64,000 nt of DNA from Zygnema cylindricum (GCA_037447655.1 JBBHKE010000893.1:371186-435185), one strand, 5' to 3'. Counted from the stretch's first letter, positions 11,719 through 23,847 are shown. The notes: generated by a model not told the origin, from the letters alone. Numbers and translations are program-made.

Positions 11719-14700
11719 ATGGATTCTCTCAAATTTAGTGTCACCTATTTCCCAATTTTGTCGTTAGCGGTGATGCTGACCTGTCAGGTACTACTTGGAG
11801 AGAAAAACAGTGACGGTTACCGTACTGCCAGCTCCGTTGAGAATGACGCATGGAACGGTGAGGAATAAGACAACCAAAAGTACTCTTCCTACGTTTTCTT
11901 ATTTTTTGTTTTGTTTTTTAGTGGCCATGGACGTGGAATAAATTGCTTTCATAATTGTATTACTGCAAATGTGAGGGAGAGGGAGAGGGACAGGGACAGG
12001 GACAGGGAGAGGGAGAGGACGAGGGAGAAGGAATAATAACCATATCCATTTGCCTACTTTTTTTGTTCGGTTTTTTTTTTTTTTTATATGATTTCTTGTA
12101 GGGAATTTGAGCCTTCTTGGTGGTATCCTTCTCCTTCTTGGAAGCTCTTCTTTATCTAAAAGTTCCGCTTTTTATCACACTTTGGGAGTAATTTTTGGTG
12201 TTTACCTCCCTATTTTCATCATGGTGAGAAGAATAAATGAAAAACAGAAAAAGATAAACTGAACCCAATTGAAAAACAGTTTTAATTATTTATGGCATAA
12301 AGACAAATGACAGTTGCACCTATTTGAATGACAGCTGTTCTTATTTTTGGCATAATGACAAATGACAGTTGTATCTTCCTTTTTTTTTTGCAGTGTTCGC
12401 ATTTTATGCGGAAAAGTTATTGGGGGATTATACCCATTTATGCTTATCTGGTATGTGTTTTTTTTATTGATTTCTACCCACTTTTGTTCTAGTTACAAAA
12501 TAGCTGTTTTTCTTATCATTTCCAGATTATTATTTCAACGTAGCAAAGTAAAATTTAACTGTTCTTGAAATAACTGCTTTAAAACAATGAATGGTGTGGA
12601 AATTTTGAGGTACACTTTATCCCATTTGGGTTTTATTCGTATTTTTTGTTCTTTGTTTTGCTTTTTTTTTCCCTGACTATTTTTTCTTTGTGCCCAATTT
12701 TGGTATATTATTTTGGTATATTATTTTGGTATGTTATTTTACATTAAGAGTTTGGGAAATGGGTGGAGCAGATGGGGCTAAAATCAATGGCCCACGTTTT
12801 TTTGACGACTTCTTTTACCATTAAAGACCCATTTGAGATTATGGGAATCGGACATTTGAAGCAGGTGAAAGAATAGGTTAGGATAACAGAACTTTAATCT
12901 ATTTTAGTATTTTCTTTCCTTTTTTTTTCTGTATGCAATATGCTGAAAGAATTCAAAAGTAAAAAAAAAAAAACAATGAAGAAACAGTTATTTGACTTCA
13001 AAAATTGTCCAATTTGCCAAATTTGGTAAAACCAGTTATAGAAATTTTTGATAAACTGCGTTATAGGTGTTTTGATAAACAGTGTTATGGGTGTCAAATA
13101 TGGCGTCACAATTTGGGAATTGCGCATATATAGACTTATAATAGGAAGATGGTCATAGAAAGGTTACATGAAGATATATCTCAATTGCTGTGTGAGACAA
13201 GTTTGGATTATAAAGATTGCCGATTGAAAGACAAAATATGCTGGATGCTCTTGGGAGTCGTAACGTTTATGTCATATTTTAGTTTAACATTTTGGTCTTA
13301 GTGATTAAATCTCACCCTTTCAGTTTTGACCTTTTAGTCTCAACCTTTCAGTCCTAACCTTCAAAACTTACACTTTTAGCCTCACCCTTTTAATCTTAAC
13401 ATTTTAATCTTGACCTTTTAGTCTCAACCAACCTTTTTCAGTCTTTACCCTTAGTGTCAACCTTTCAGTCTTACACCTTAAAATCTCGCCCTTTTCATCT
13501 TAACCTCTTAATCTTGTCCTTTTCGTCTTATCTTTTCCCTAAACTCGGGAAAGTGTATTTTGTCTTTTTCTACAGCTCACAATCCATCTTGTGGTCTCTC
13601 TCGGAATCGCGAGCTCCATTTGCGGATATTGGGTCGCGGAAAAATGGGTATTATTTCCCGATGGGACGGTTTCTCCCTCTCTCTCTTCAGCCATGAAAGC
13701 AGGAATGGATATTGTGGCAATTGGGCTTTTTTGTCGAGGAATCCAAATGGACACTCTCTTTCCGACCTGATTGATCCTTCCAGGGTATCGATAATCCTGC
13801 CTCTTCTTCTTTCTTCCTTTCGACTTTTCTCCTCCTCTCCCTCTGCCTCTGCCCTCACTGTCTTCTGCCCTTCTGCTCCTCTCCCCTCTGCCCTCTCTCC
13901 TCCTACCAAACGTAATAGATGTTATTTTCACATCAAATTTTTGCTTTTGTTGATTGATGGTGCAAAATGGGTTCAAATAGGTTTATATTACTAATTAACG
14001 TAATGTAACGTGGTAAGATTATTACCGTACTAATTGTGTAATTAACAAAATATATTAATTATACCATGGGCCTCTAATAATTTTTGTGGGATTCGGTGAA
14101 AAAACGATATTAGCAAGGTTTTCGTGCGTTTAAAGCATTAAAGTTTTATCGTAATGAATATATTAACAACATGATAATGTATATCAGCTAAAAATGGGTT
14201 TTCTCTAATAAATTTTGCGGGTTTTTGTGAAAATTGGTGGTACAGAGTTCTTCTAATGTTTATTCTTGTACTATGGCGATTGCCTTCGGAATTGCATACA
14301 TTCTGGTAAAGGAATCCGTACAACAAAACAGGTGAGGAAAAAAGTCGCTTTATTTCAGTTAATTATGATTTGATTTGTGATATCCGCAAAAAACAAATTC
14401 GTGGGTTGCATAACAATTGGAATATATAAGTGACTCTGAGTTTCTTTTCTTTGTGGATTTTGTTTTGTTTTGGGGTATTCAACTATTCATGGTTTGATAG
14501 GCAGGAGACTGTGACGAAGAAAATAAAAAACCAGACTAAACGATCTTGGAGAGAGAGTACTTGTGGCTTTATTTTTACAGATTCTGGTAAGTTTTCAGTT
14601 TGAACTTATTTTAATTTATGGATGCTTTCTATGAGAAATGTTCAAACCCAACTCTCCCTCTCCCTCTCCCTCTCCCTCCAAACTGAAAATCGACACAAAC

Positions 14701-15002
14701 ACTGACGAACTTGAGCGGATTTTTTCGGTTCGTTTTTTTTTTGTTTCGCAGAGAGTTCAAAACTTTGGCTGGAGAAGTTACAACTCTCTTCTTTTCAGTG
14801 CGAAAATGTCGGTTTCGGGAAAAGTTCGAGGGTCGTCAACACTATTTCCAGTGAATGTACGAAAGCGGCTTTACGACATTTAGTCGAATCGCCCGAATTT
14901 TTAGTTTGGGAATCGAATAAATCGGGTAATAAGAATTCCGATTTTACTACAGGTCGCGAACAAAGAACTTTCGCAGAAATTCAAAATACCGCGTTTTTCT
15001 AA
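11719..15002 (+). CDS. NEMP: NEMP / DUF2215 nuclear-envelope multipass membrane protein-like
   Basis: Probably a nuclear-envelope integral membrane protein of the TMEM194/NEMP family. Exons read: 11719-11857, 12102-12231 (approximate end), 12394-12450, 13576-~13746, 14246-14331, 14501-14586, 14752-15002 (TAA). Exon 1 encodes a hydrophobic leader (FPILSLAVMLTCQ), perhaps a signal peptide. Exon 2 gives GGILLLLGSSSLSKSSAFYH and a second membrane segment. Exon 4 gives ICGYWVAEKWVLFPDGTV, which resembles the plant NEMP block as I remember it, followed by AIGLFCRGIQ. Exon 5 gives SSSNVYSCTMAIAFGIAYIL. The tail is basic, then Ser/Glu-rich. The lumenal N-terminus is shorter than usual, so upstream exons may be missed. 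The exon 4 end is unresolved: its frame reaches TGA at 13768-13770 with no usable GT donor of the right phase. Confidence 0.72.
13310..13572 (+). repeat. Array of short acceptor-like units before NEMP exon 4
   Basis: About a dozen units of 15-25 bp such as CTCAACCTTTCAGTC, CTCACCCTTTTAGTC and CTTAACCTTTTAATC. Many carry a pyrimidine run plus CAG or TAG. The array ends shortly before the real acceptor TTTTTCTACAG at 13575. It looks like amplified 3' splice-site-like sequence. Confidence 0.7.
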
Positions 15003-16079
15003 ACGACAAAAAGTTCGTGTACGGCACAGAAAACAATTTATTTGTCTATTTAAAAGTTTGTACTTTTTTTTTCGTTCGTCATCCTTCTCACTGGTAACTT
15101 CTGTACATGATTGTGACATTTGTCACGTAGCGGCGCTTCGATTTTATCGCTCTTGATTTTACCGTTTTTACCCTTTTCGACTTGAATATTCGTTCGGCTG
15201 TTTTTTTTTTCGAACGTTTTTATCTCACCACGAGGCTTTTCTTATATTCCGTTCAATCGTTTTTTTTTTTTTTTTTTTTTTTTTCCGGTTTCAATTTAAC
15301 CGTTTGGGTTTAAGCGGTTTTTGATTTTTTCCCGTGACTTTCAGTTTCTTCCCGAAGGTTGAAATGTTTTTTTTTTTGTTGCGCCAGTGGGATTATTTTT
15401 TAAATTTTAATTTTTTGTTCGCTTTTCCTAAACTCGCACGAAAGTGTTCAGTACGAGAAGAGTGCCGGAGAAATAAACCTTTTTTTATTCGGTGGAAGAA
15501 ATGTTTTTTTTTTTTTTTTTGTAGACAGAGTCAGGAATTTTCGGGCAGGTTCATGTTTCAGTTCGCCTTCCGTTGGACTGTTTTATAAAAGGTAGACTTT
15601 TTAAGATTTTTTTGTTTTTTTGTTTTTTTCTCTATCGAGACGGTCAAAAGTTTACCGGAAAGCGAGATCTTTACATCGGTAGATAGCCTTGTCGTATTCA
15701 TCTTCCGTACATAATCTTTTACCTTTTTTTTTTTTTTTTTCAATAGCATGTTTTTTTTAGGACATGGCAAACCGAGCTTGGTACACTTTGAAACCAATGT
15801 GTTGTGTAAATAAAATCATGCAACAAAAAAATTGTAAATTGACAATGTTGGGTTCACCGATCAGTGCCTCTATTGTGAGCTTTTTATGCCCTCTTTTTTA
15901 TATTCTTTTTTTTTCTCTTTATTTATATTTTATTTCCTTTTTTTTTTGTTTTTTGCCAATAAAGACTTGCAAAATGGTGATGTCGATTTAAAACCTTCCC
16001 TTGAGGGAGAGGGAGAGGGTGAGGGAGAGGGAGAGGGAGAGGGTGAGGGAGAGGAGAGGGAGAGGAAGAGAGAAAGGGA
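15003..16079. other. Intergenic, NEMP 3' flank to the retrotransposon
   Basis: T-rich sequence with poly-T runs (near 15260-15283 and 15503-15520) and a GAGAGGGT-type microsatellite from about 16001. No gene could be supported here; the NEMP 3' UTR presumably lies in its first part. Confidence 0.6.
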
Positions 16080-16084
16080 GAGGG

Positions 16085-16558
16085 TGTTGAAATACAATTA
16101 AAGCATTCTACACTACTTGTTGTTACCTACACTATTTTTAGTGTTCTATTTGCTACGCTATAAGTCTTGTACTTCGGTTTAGCATTCTGTACTTTATTTA
16201 GTGGAATGTACATACCTTTATTAGAATTGATGATTCTTGCGTAGGAATCTCTTTAGTCTTAGATTCTTTTTACCATAACTAGATGTACCTTCCTAAGTTA
16301 CGCTCTAGGCTAGATGTACCTTTTAGAGCCTTTTTGCGGCTACTCCTTACCTCGTCTTACTATAAGACTCTCTTGTGTCATCGTGAATATTAAAAATCTA
16401 AAATCAAAGACACTTGAACGACAAACCTCTCACTTGTTCCTTGTTTGTCGTTACTTTTCTTCCCTGTCTTATTTATCTTAGTGTCTTTCTTGTTTTGGCT
16501 TTTCTAGATACTTTCGACACTTTAATCTTTTTAGCCTTTTATAGCATCACATTCAATA
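16085..16558 (+). repeat. 5' LTR of copia element
   Basis: Starts TGTTGAAATACAATTAAAGC and ends CATCACATTCAATA. It matches the 3' LTR without difference over about the first 365 bp; small substitutions and indels then cluster in the last ~110 bp. The LTRs end in TA rather than the usual CA, in both copies. Confidence 0.93.
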
Positions 16559-16562
16559 GGTT

Positions 16563-17650
16563 ATGGCCCTAGCCCTTCGTCTGTCTCAAACTCTGTGCCG
16601 AAATTTCACGGCGAAAATTTTTATGATTGGAAGTTTGAAATCCAGCATTTGTTTTCTTTCGAAAAAATTTGGGGACACATTAATGGCACTGTCAAGTTGC
16701 CTGTCCTTCCTGAAGCCGGTGACGCCTCCTTTGCTACTACTCAGACAGCTGTCGCTTCATGGATTGAAAAAGATTCTGTCACGTTGTCTCGCCTTGTCCT
16801 TTCTTTGGACGGCCAAATTGCAAATCGGATTCGCGAAGCGACGACTTCTCATGAGGCGTGGCAGATTTTGTGTCGCGCCTACGAAACTGACACTTGGCCA
16901 CATCGATTGGCCCTACGTCGACAGTTCAACAACGCGCAAAAAGATAAATCTGAATCTATGTTTGTTTTTATTCAAAGAGTTGAATCATTGGCTGGACGAC
17001 TTAAATGCATTAATTACAAAATCACGCATGAGGATCTCATAAGTGTCATTTTGGGTGGATTACCTCACTCTTTTAACTCTTTTGCAAGTACGGTTAGTAC
17101 TGATACGTCGACTGTCACCTTGGAAGATCTCACTAATCGGTTATTACACGAAGAGACGCGTTTAAATCTTAACAACCCAGTCGTTTCTAATGATGGTTCG
17201 GCGCTTTTTGTCTCTTCTCCCAAGAAACCTCCAATGATTGCAGGATATCAACTTTTTTGCAAGTACTGCAAAGAGCGTGACCACGTCATCGACGCGTGCC
17301 CTGCATTGGCTAGGAAATGCGAAAAAGACCGTACGGCTGGGGGACCACGAGGACTTTCTACACCAAATCCAAATCCAAAGTCCTTGTCTTATCCCCACGT
17401 CTATCCACCGCCACCTGGTCATGCGGCGCACGCGGCGATCGACTTCAATTTGCCGTACGGCCCACCGCCACCGTGGTATATGACTCCTCCTTTTTACCAT
17501 CCTCCTTCAAATCCGCCGGTTTCACTGGATGCTTTTCCCACGTCCACCCAAAATATTGGGTCTGCGTCACCTGCAATAATACCTGTCCCAAATATACCTC
17601 CCCCACTTCCCTCCGTGGACTATGGGTACGCATTTTTCGCAATCAGGTAA
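16563..17650 (+). pseudogene. copia gag (capsid/nucleocapsid-like)
   Basis: The reading frame from about 16562 encodes a UBN2/gag-type capsid region (FHGENFYDWKFEIQHLF, SHEAWQILCRAYETD, FIQRVESLAGRLK, ILGGLPHSFNSF). A CCHC zinc knuckle follows, CKYCKERDHVIDAC, near residues 223-236. The C-terminus is Pro-rich. The only plausible ATG (16563) is in a different frame from the body, so the start appears broken by a small indel. Stop TAA is at 17648-17650, overlapping the next frame. Confidence 0.85.
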
Positions 17651-18190
17651 TTCTTATGATTGGCTAGTTGACTCAGGCGCTTCTCATCACATGTGTTGTC
17701 AGCGTGATATAATGCTTAATATGGTTCCCCTTTCCATTCTTCTACGTATTTATTTGGGTAATAATATGATTCTAACCTCCACTCTCGTTGGACAGGTGCA
17801 TATTAAATCCGGTTCGCACGCCTCTCGTCCAATCATATTGGACAAAGTTTATTTCGTACCTGACCTCAAAAATAATCTTTTTTCGGCTAGTTCGGCTTTG
17901 CGCCATGGGAATTTTGGTGTCATCACTGAATCCCACGTTCAATTATTTTCCTCCTCAAAAGATCTCATTGGTAGTGGGACTAGAATGGGCAACTTATATC
18001 TTTTAATTTTTTTTAATGATATTGCTCATGCTTTTGTAGCTCATTCTCCTTCTTCTTCCTCTTTTTTGACATGGCATCTTCGATACGGTCATCTTAATGG
18101 TGCTAGTCTAGCTTCCCTTGGAAAAGGGCTTGTAAATGGCATCGATATTTTTAATGAAAACAAGATTGACTTTTGTCATGGTTGTATTCT
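17622..18190 (+). pseudogene. copia protease and integrase zinc-binding region
   Basis: Open frame shifted relative to gag. The aspartic protease active site DSGASHHM is at about residues 17-24. A pre-integrase HHCC zinc-binding region follows: WHLRYGHLNGASLASL, then DFCHGCILGKC. The frame then leaves the integrase reading and continues as hydrophobic nonsense, so a frameshift lies near 18175-18200. Whether the gag/protease offset is programmed or mutational cannot be told from one copy. Confidence 0.85.
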
Positions 18191-19510
18191 TGGAAAATGC
18201 CTCGCTTACCATTTCCTTCTTCTTCTTCTCGCTCTTTGGCTCCCCTTGATCTCATTCATAGTGATGTATGCGGTCCTATTCCCATTCCAAGCCTTAGTGG
18301 CGCATCTTATTTTCTTACTTTTATTGATGATTTCTCTCGCTTTACACATGTTTATTTTATGCGTCATAAATCTGAGGTGTTTACCCATTTCCAACATTTT
18401 AAGGCGCTTGTCGAAAATCACTTGTCGTATCGCATCAAAACAATTCGCATGGATAATGGGGGAGAATTTGTTTCCAATGAGTTTTCCGAGTTTTTACTCA
18501 CACATGGTATTATTCATCACAAAACTTCTCCTCATTCTCCCCAACAAAATGGTGATGCCGAACGTCTCAATCGCACTCTCATTGACATGTCTCGCTCTCT
18601 TCGCCATCTTGCCTCTTTACCTTTCCATTTTTGGGCGGAAGCCTTGCTAACTTCCTCTTATATTCGTAATCGCTCTCCTACCTCTTCTCTCTCTAACAAA
18701 ACTCCTTTTGAAGCATGGCATGGAACTAAACCTGATGTCTCCCATTTTCGCATTTTTGGGTGCGAAGCATACTTCAAAATCCTTCCTCCTTCCAATGGTA
18801 AATTAGGTCCTCGAGCTATGCGAGGAATTTTTGTGGGATACTCCCCGAATTCCAAAGCATATCGTATTTGGTGTCCGACTTCTCACCGCATTATCACCAC
18901 TCGTGACGTTATTTTTCATGAGACTCCTCTTATACGTACACTTGTACCGGATTTCCCCATCACTCCTCTACCCAGTTTATTCCCTCCTTATGAAACTGAC
19001 ATCTCTAAATCTAATACCACCTTGCTCACACCCCCTTTAACCCCATCGCAAAATACTCCCCCTTTACACCCTCACATTTCCCCTATTTCTACAGATCTTA
19101 TTCTTTCCACAGATTCTGTCTCTTCCTCCAATTCTGGCAATAAATTTTCCCAAGTTCGCTCCACGATTTCTGGTACTGTACAATCTGTCGCTGATGACGC
19201 GACACACCTGGACGCGACAAAATCTCCTACTGCTGTACGACTTGTCGCTGGTGACGCGACGGTCCTTGACGAGACAAATTTTTCTCATGTACGACCTGTC
19301 GCTGGTGACGCGACGGTCCTGAACGAGACAAATTTCATCAATGTTCGACCTGTCGTTGGTGACGCTTCGGTCCTTCATTCGACAAATTTATTTCCACGTC
19401 CTTTGGAGATCACTTCGCCGACACGTGTCACTCGCAATTCAGTCATTACTACGCCACTTACGCCACCTGCTGAACAACTTGCCGTACGTCAAAGTACGCG
19501 CCTCTCATAA
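18173..19510 (+). pseudogene. copia integrase core and C-terminal region
   Basis: Carries the rve integrase core: DLIHSDVCGPIPIPSLSGAS, FIDDFSRFTHVYF, RMDNGGEFVSNEF and HHKTSPHSPQQNGDAERLNR, giving the D,D(35)E signature. The copia-type FGCEAYFKI and GIFVGYSPNSKAYRIW blocks follow. The frame ends at TAA 19508-19510, before the reverse transcriptase. It contains a 22-residue tandem repeat (separate entry). Confidence 0.88.
19190..19385 (+). repeat. In-frame 66-bp repeat in the integrase-RT linker
   Basis: Three to four diverged copies of a ~66-bp unit containing GTACGACCTGTCGCTGGTGA and CGCGACGGTCCT. Translated, the units read VRPVAGDATVL..TN. They lie in a spacer and leave the frame open. 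Confidence 0.8.
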
Positions 19511-19612
19511 CCAACGTGGAAGATTCGCGAAAATCTTGCTCACGCTAACCTTACCGACGTAAAAGATCCTCCTACATTAAATGTCGCGTTGAAACGACCT
19601 GATGGTGACATG

Positions 19613-21148
19613 TGACGACTTGCGACTACACAAGAATATGACGCATTAATGACAAACAATACCTGGACGCTTTGTACTCTTCCTCCAAATCGTCGTGCGA
19701 TTGGTTCAAAATGGGTCTTTAAAATTAAACGATTGGCGGATGGTACTATTGATCGTTATAAGGCACGCCTCGTCGCCAAAGGGTACTTACAGACAGAGGG
19801 CGTTGACTACAACGAAACTTTTGCCCCTGTCGCAAAGTTTGACTCCATCCGTACTATTTTGTCCCTTGCAGCTCTTCATGATTGGGAATTACAGCAACTC
19901 GACGTCAAAACTGCTTTTCTTCATGGCAGTCTTGCTGAAGATATTTTTATGGAACAACCACCTGGCTACGCTGTCCCTGGTACAGAAACTCTTGTTTGTC
20001 ATTTACGCAAGTCTATTTATGGTCTTAAACAAGCACCTAGAGTTTGGCATCAAACCCTTGTCGCAGCATTAATTAAAGAAGGTTTTAAAGAAATCAGTGC
20101 TGATCGTGGGATTTATATTAGAGGTACAGGAGACCAGTTAATCATCATTATTATTTACGTAGATGATTTAATTCTCGCAGGTCCTAGTAAATCCTCTATT
20201 ACTCAAGTAAAAAATATTCTCTCATCCTATTGGCCTATGACTGATTTAGGCGATCTTGACTATTGTTTAGGCATCACTATTTTACGTCAAAGGTCTGCAC
20301 GCATTTTGCAAATGAGTCAAGAGCACTACATTCTTGATCTTCTTGAGCATTTTGCAATGTCCGATTGCAATTCGGTGCCTACCCCTATTGATCCGAATAC
20401 CACTCTCACAAAAGAGTCCTCCGATGGGAATGCCCAAGGAGATATAAACTCACTATATCGGCCGATTGTTGGAAAATTAATGTATGCTATGCTTGGTACA
20501 CGGCCGGATATATGTATTGCCGTTTGTCTTTTGTCTCAATTTTCGCATTGTGCCACTCAAACTCATCTCCAAGCCGCCAAGCGTGTCCTTCGATACCTCC
20601 AAGGAACGAAACATCTTCACCTCACTTTTTCCCATACTTCTCCTCCCTCACACTCCTCCCCTTCTTTTACTCCGGACACTTCAATTATTGGATTCTGCGA
20701 TGCGGATTGGGGAAATCAACTCGACGATCGTCGTTCCATTTCCGGTGTATGTTTTTCTCTCGGTGGTGGTCTTGTCTCTTGGTCATCCCGCAAACAACAA
20801 ACTGTTGCTCTTTCCTCAACGGAGGCGGAATATATGGCCGGCACTACCGCCACAAAATCGGCTATTTGGTTCCGACGCCTTCTTTCCGATCTCTCTTTTC
20901 CTCCATCTTCTCCCACTCCCATTTTTTGTGACTCTCAAGGGGCATTGGCTCTTATGAAAAATCCTATCCATCATACACGCACTAAACATATTGATATACA
21001 ATTTCATTTTACGCGTGATAAAATTCTTGATGGTACCGTTTCCTTCTCTCATTGTGCATCCGGCTCTCAACTTGCCGATTTTCTCACCAAACCTCTCCCT
21101 CGTCCTTTATTTCTTCATCACATTTACTATGCCGGTCTTCGTGACTAA
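19613..21148 (+). pseudogene. copia reverse transcriptase and RNase H
   Basis: Preceded in frame by TGA at 19613-19615; open from there to TAA near 21146. RT blocks: SKWVFKIKRLADGTIDRYKA, RLVAKGYLQTEGVDY, LDVKTAFLHGSL, SIYGLKQAPRVWHQ, and the catalytic YVDDLIL. RNase H blocks: GFCDADWGNQLDDRRSISG, SSTEAEYMA, TKHIDIQFHF and ADFLTKPLP. The domain is the best preserved part of the element. The TGA stands where the family has a conserved Trp, as I recall it, a single base change. Confidence 0.92.
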
Positions 21149-21170
21149 CCATGCTTTAATCGAGGGGGGG

Positions 21171-21644
21171 TGTTGAAATACAATTAAAGCATTCTACACT
21201 ACTTGTTGTTACCTACACTATTTTTAGTGTTCTATTTGCTACGCTATAAGTCTTGTACTTCGGTTTAGCATTCTGTACTTTATTTAGTGGAATGTACATA
21301 CCTTTATTAGAATTGATGATTCTTGCGTAGGAATCTCTTTAGTCTTAGATTCTTTTTACCATAACTAGATGTACCTTCCTAAGTTACGCTCTAGGCTAGA
21401 TGTACCTTTTAGAGCCTTTTTGCGGCTACTCCTTACCTCGTCTTACTATAAGACTCTCTTGTGTCATCGTGAATATTAATAAAAAATTAAAAGACACTTG
21501 AACGACAAACCTCTCACTTGTTCCTTGTTTGTCGTTGCTTTTCTTCCCTGTCTTATTTATCTTAGTGTCTTTCTTGTTTTGTCTTTTCTAAGATACTTTT
21601 CGACACTTTAATCTTTTCAACCTTTTATGGCATCACATTCAATA
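21171..21644 (+). repeat. 3' LTR of copia element
   Basis: 474 bp, the same length as the 5' LTR. It directly follows the G-rich polypurine tract at 21161-21170 and is followed by the GAGGG target duplication. Confidence 0.93.
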
Positions 21645-22746
21645 GAGGGAGACGGAGAAGGATCGGGAGAGGGAGAGGGAGAGGGGGGGGAAGAGGCAGA
21701 GGGAGAAGAAGAGGCAGAGGGAGAGGGAGAGGGAGAAGGAGGGGGGAGTTGGAGATCATCCCTAACCACAACTGTTAAACTACACTTTCTATGGAAAGTT
21801 TCCGTAATTTACCGTTAACGTGTTTTTTCTTGCAATGGAAAAATGTGTACTTTATATTGTGTGTACGTAAACTGTTTAGTATTTTTGGCAACATGACAAA
21901 AAATAGCTTAAAATGTACCAAAAGGAAAAAAAAAACTTCACCTTCCTTGAATCTCAATATTATAGCTAAACTTGCATTGTTTCGTCACAAAGTCACACTT
22001 TTCACCACAAAATCAATCCTAAGGTTAAATAATGAAACATAATATTATACAATGAATTTTATATATTATAAACTAAATTATAGATTATATCGTATATATG
22101 ATTAGCTAAATGTCGCTGTTCAATACAAAACCACAACTTTTATCAAGATAACGCATTTTCCACACTAATTATCGTCTATACCAACCAAATGAAACTCAAA
22201 TATGCTATCATGCGATGGCATAGAAGAGGGGAGAGGGAGAGAAGAGAGGGCAGGGGGAGAGAGGAGAGGGAAGAAAAGGAAAGGGAGGGGGTGGGAGGGA
22301 GGGAGGGAGGGAGGGAAGGAAGGAATGAAGGAGGGAGGGAGATAGAGACGGCGATTAAAATGACAAAGATTCTCCAATGGAGAATAAATTCCACAGGTAT
22401 ACCAAAAAAAACACATTTTTTGCTATTGTTAAAGCATATCACCTTGTATTTGTTGCCCAAACTTCTCTTACACATGTATTAAAGAGAACTTTCACATTGG
22501 TCGGAAATTCCAAACCAATGTATAGCAACTGAAAACAGAAAAGAAAAACCCTAAAAAATCTTAGTACAATCTTCACCTACTAAAAAAAACTTCAAACACT
22601 AGAAAAAAACTACAACTACTAGAAAATACTTCAAAGTTGAAAAGAACATATACCCAACATGACTATTTTACTTCTCGTGATGATCGATATTTTTCGTATT
22701 GACCGAGTCCAATACTCGATTTTTATTATGAAAACATGGTTCTCGA
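21645..22746. other. Intergenic with GA-rich microsatellites
   Basis: 21645-21750 is the right half of the GAGAGGG microsatellite split by the retrotransposon. A second purine-rich tract (GAGGGAGGGA) spans about 22225-22340. The remainder is AT-rich, and I see no gene in it. Confidence 0.7.
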
Positions 22747-23141
22747 TCAATAATCGATAACTTCCACACCTTCCCTAGGGTTTTCGTAATTTATCACAAC
22801 CTTACTTTTCCGTGTGGCACATTGGAAATAAATTTTATTTGACAAAGGTTTCATTATAATTTCCAAAACTTCCGCCCAGAAAATTCCTTTCGATTTGATT
22901 CCGTCGATCGCTTCCAACGCACCTTGTCTAATCGAACATCGAATTTCTTTATTATAACGAATCAAATGACCGTCGGAAAATTTTACTTCACAAACAAACG
23001 GCATCGTGACAATTAAAGTCCCTTCGGGTTCGTTTGACTTTTCATTACGTTCGAGAGTGTATTTGGACACATTCTTAGGAAAGATTCCTTTGGGCAATTC
23101 GAACTCCTCCAAAACAGTGATCAAAGGAACTTGTGATTTTC
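22747..23141 (-). CDS. DUF538 family protein, C-terminal exon
   Basis: DUF538 proteins are small, plant-lineage proteins of poorly known function. The exon begins after an acceptor (TTGATTGCAG, ending at 23142) and runs to the stop at 22747-22749, entering in phase 1. It encodes about 130 residues with the family pattern: FELPKGIFPKNVSKYTLERN, VCEVKFSDGHLIRYNKEIRC, ALEAIDGIKSKGIFWAEVLE, IYFQCATRKSKV. The first exon was not placed. A frame at 23230-23412 (-) contains SSLIQLLEKFS, weakly like the exon's own start PLITVLEEFE, and may be either the first exon or a decayed copy of this junction. Confidence 0.78.
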
Positions 23142-23847
23142 CTGCAATCAATTTCCGTACAAAAAATATTCCATAAAAATATAGAAACAAAAAAGAAAGC
23201 AGTTGTAGCTGAAGTGGTCGTTGATAGTACTAGTAGCAGTACAAGTAGAAAGTAGTAAGTTTTGTAGTTTTAAAGTTTAACTTATTTTGGCACAAAGAAA
23301 TTATTGTTTCCCAACAATAACTAAATTTTTCTAAGAGTTGAATAAGGGAAGAGCGTTTCGCAATCGCAGGTTGGGCACATAAGTCACGTTCCCTTGTCGA
23401 AAGTACTTCCATCCAGTAATTTTAGTACATCCATCCGTCCATACACCTTCAACCTTGGTTTAGTTTTTTGAAGAGTTTTCCATGTGCTCTCGAATGTTTT
23501 TTCTGCCCCTTGAAAACTCACCAATACAATAGCTTGAATTTTAGAGTTTGCGGCCCACGCAACTAGTACAAGGTGTTTTATACATATTTACACATATTTG
23601 TGTGCATATAGCTAATGTGTATATGCGTATATGTGTTTACTTATATATGTGGGCATATACATATACAAATATATAGGAAATATGCATAATGTATACCATA
23701 GAGGTTTCATTCGTTAAAATTTTGATTTTTTTACGATTATGCATTCTTTTTAGGGTTTTTTGAACTTTTCGTAAATTTTGTATACTTTTCGTGTACGGAT
23801 GGAGTGTACGGATGTAATGTACGGAATTTCTAGAAAAAGGTTGAAAG

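Larger units (their letters stand above)
16085..21644 (+). mobile_element. Ty1/copia LTR retrotransposon, inactivated
   Basis: A 5560-bp element with two 474-bp LTRs (16085-16558, 21171-21644) and a 5-bp target duplication GAGGG (16080-16084, 21645-21649). It sits inside a GAGAGGG microsatellite. The order gag, protease, integrase, reverse transcriptase, RNase H is that of Ty1/copia. A purine-rich CGAGGGGGGG at 21161-21170 directly precedes the 3' LTR and serves as the polypurine tract. No standard initiator-Met primer site follows the 5' LTR. Coding is interrupted at several points (gag start, gag/protease boundary, integrase frame change, TAA at 19508-19510, TGA at 19613-19615), so this copy is not autonomous. 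Confidence 0.95.

Noticed and set aside
20484-21070. Frames of 84-157 residues on both strands
   Set aside because: Out-of-frame shadows of the copia reverse transcriptase/RNase H region.
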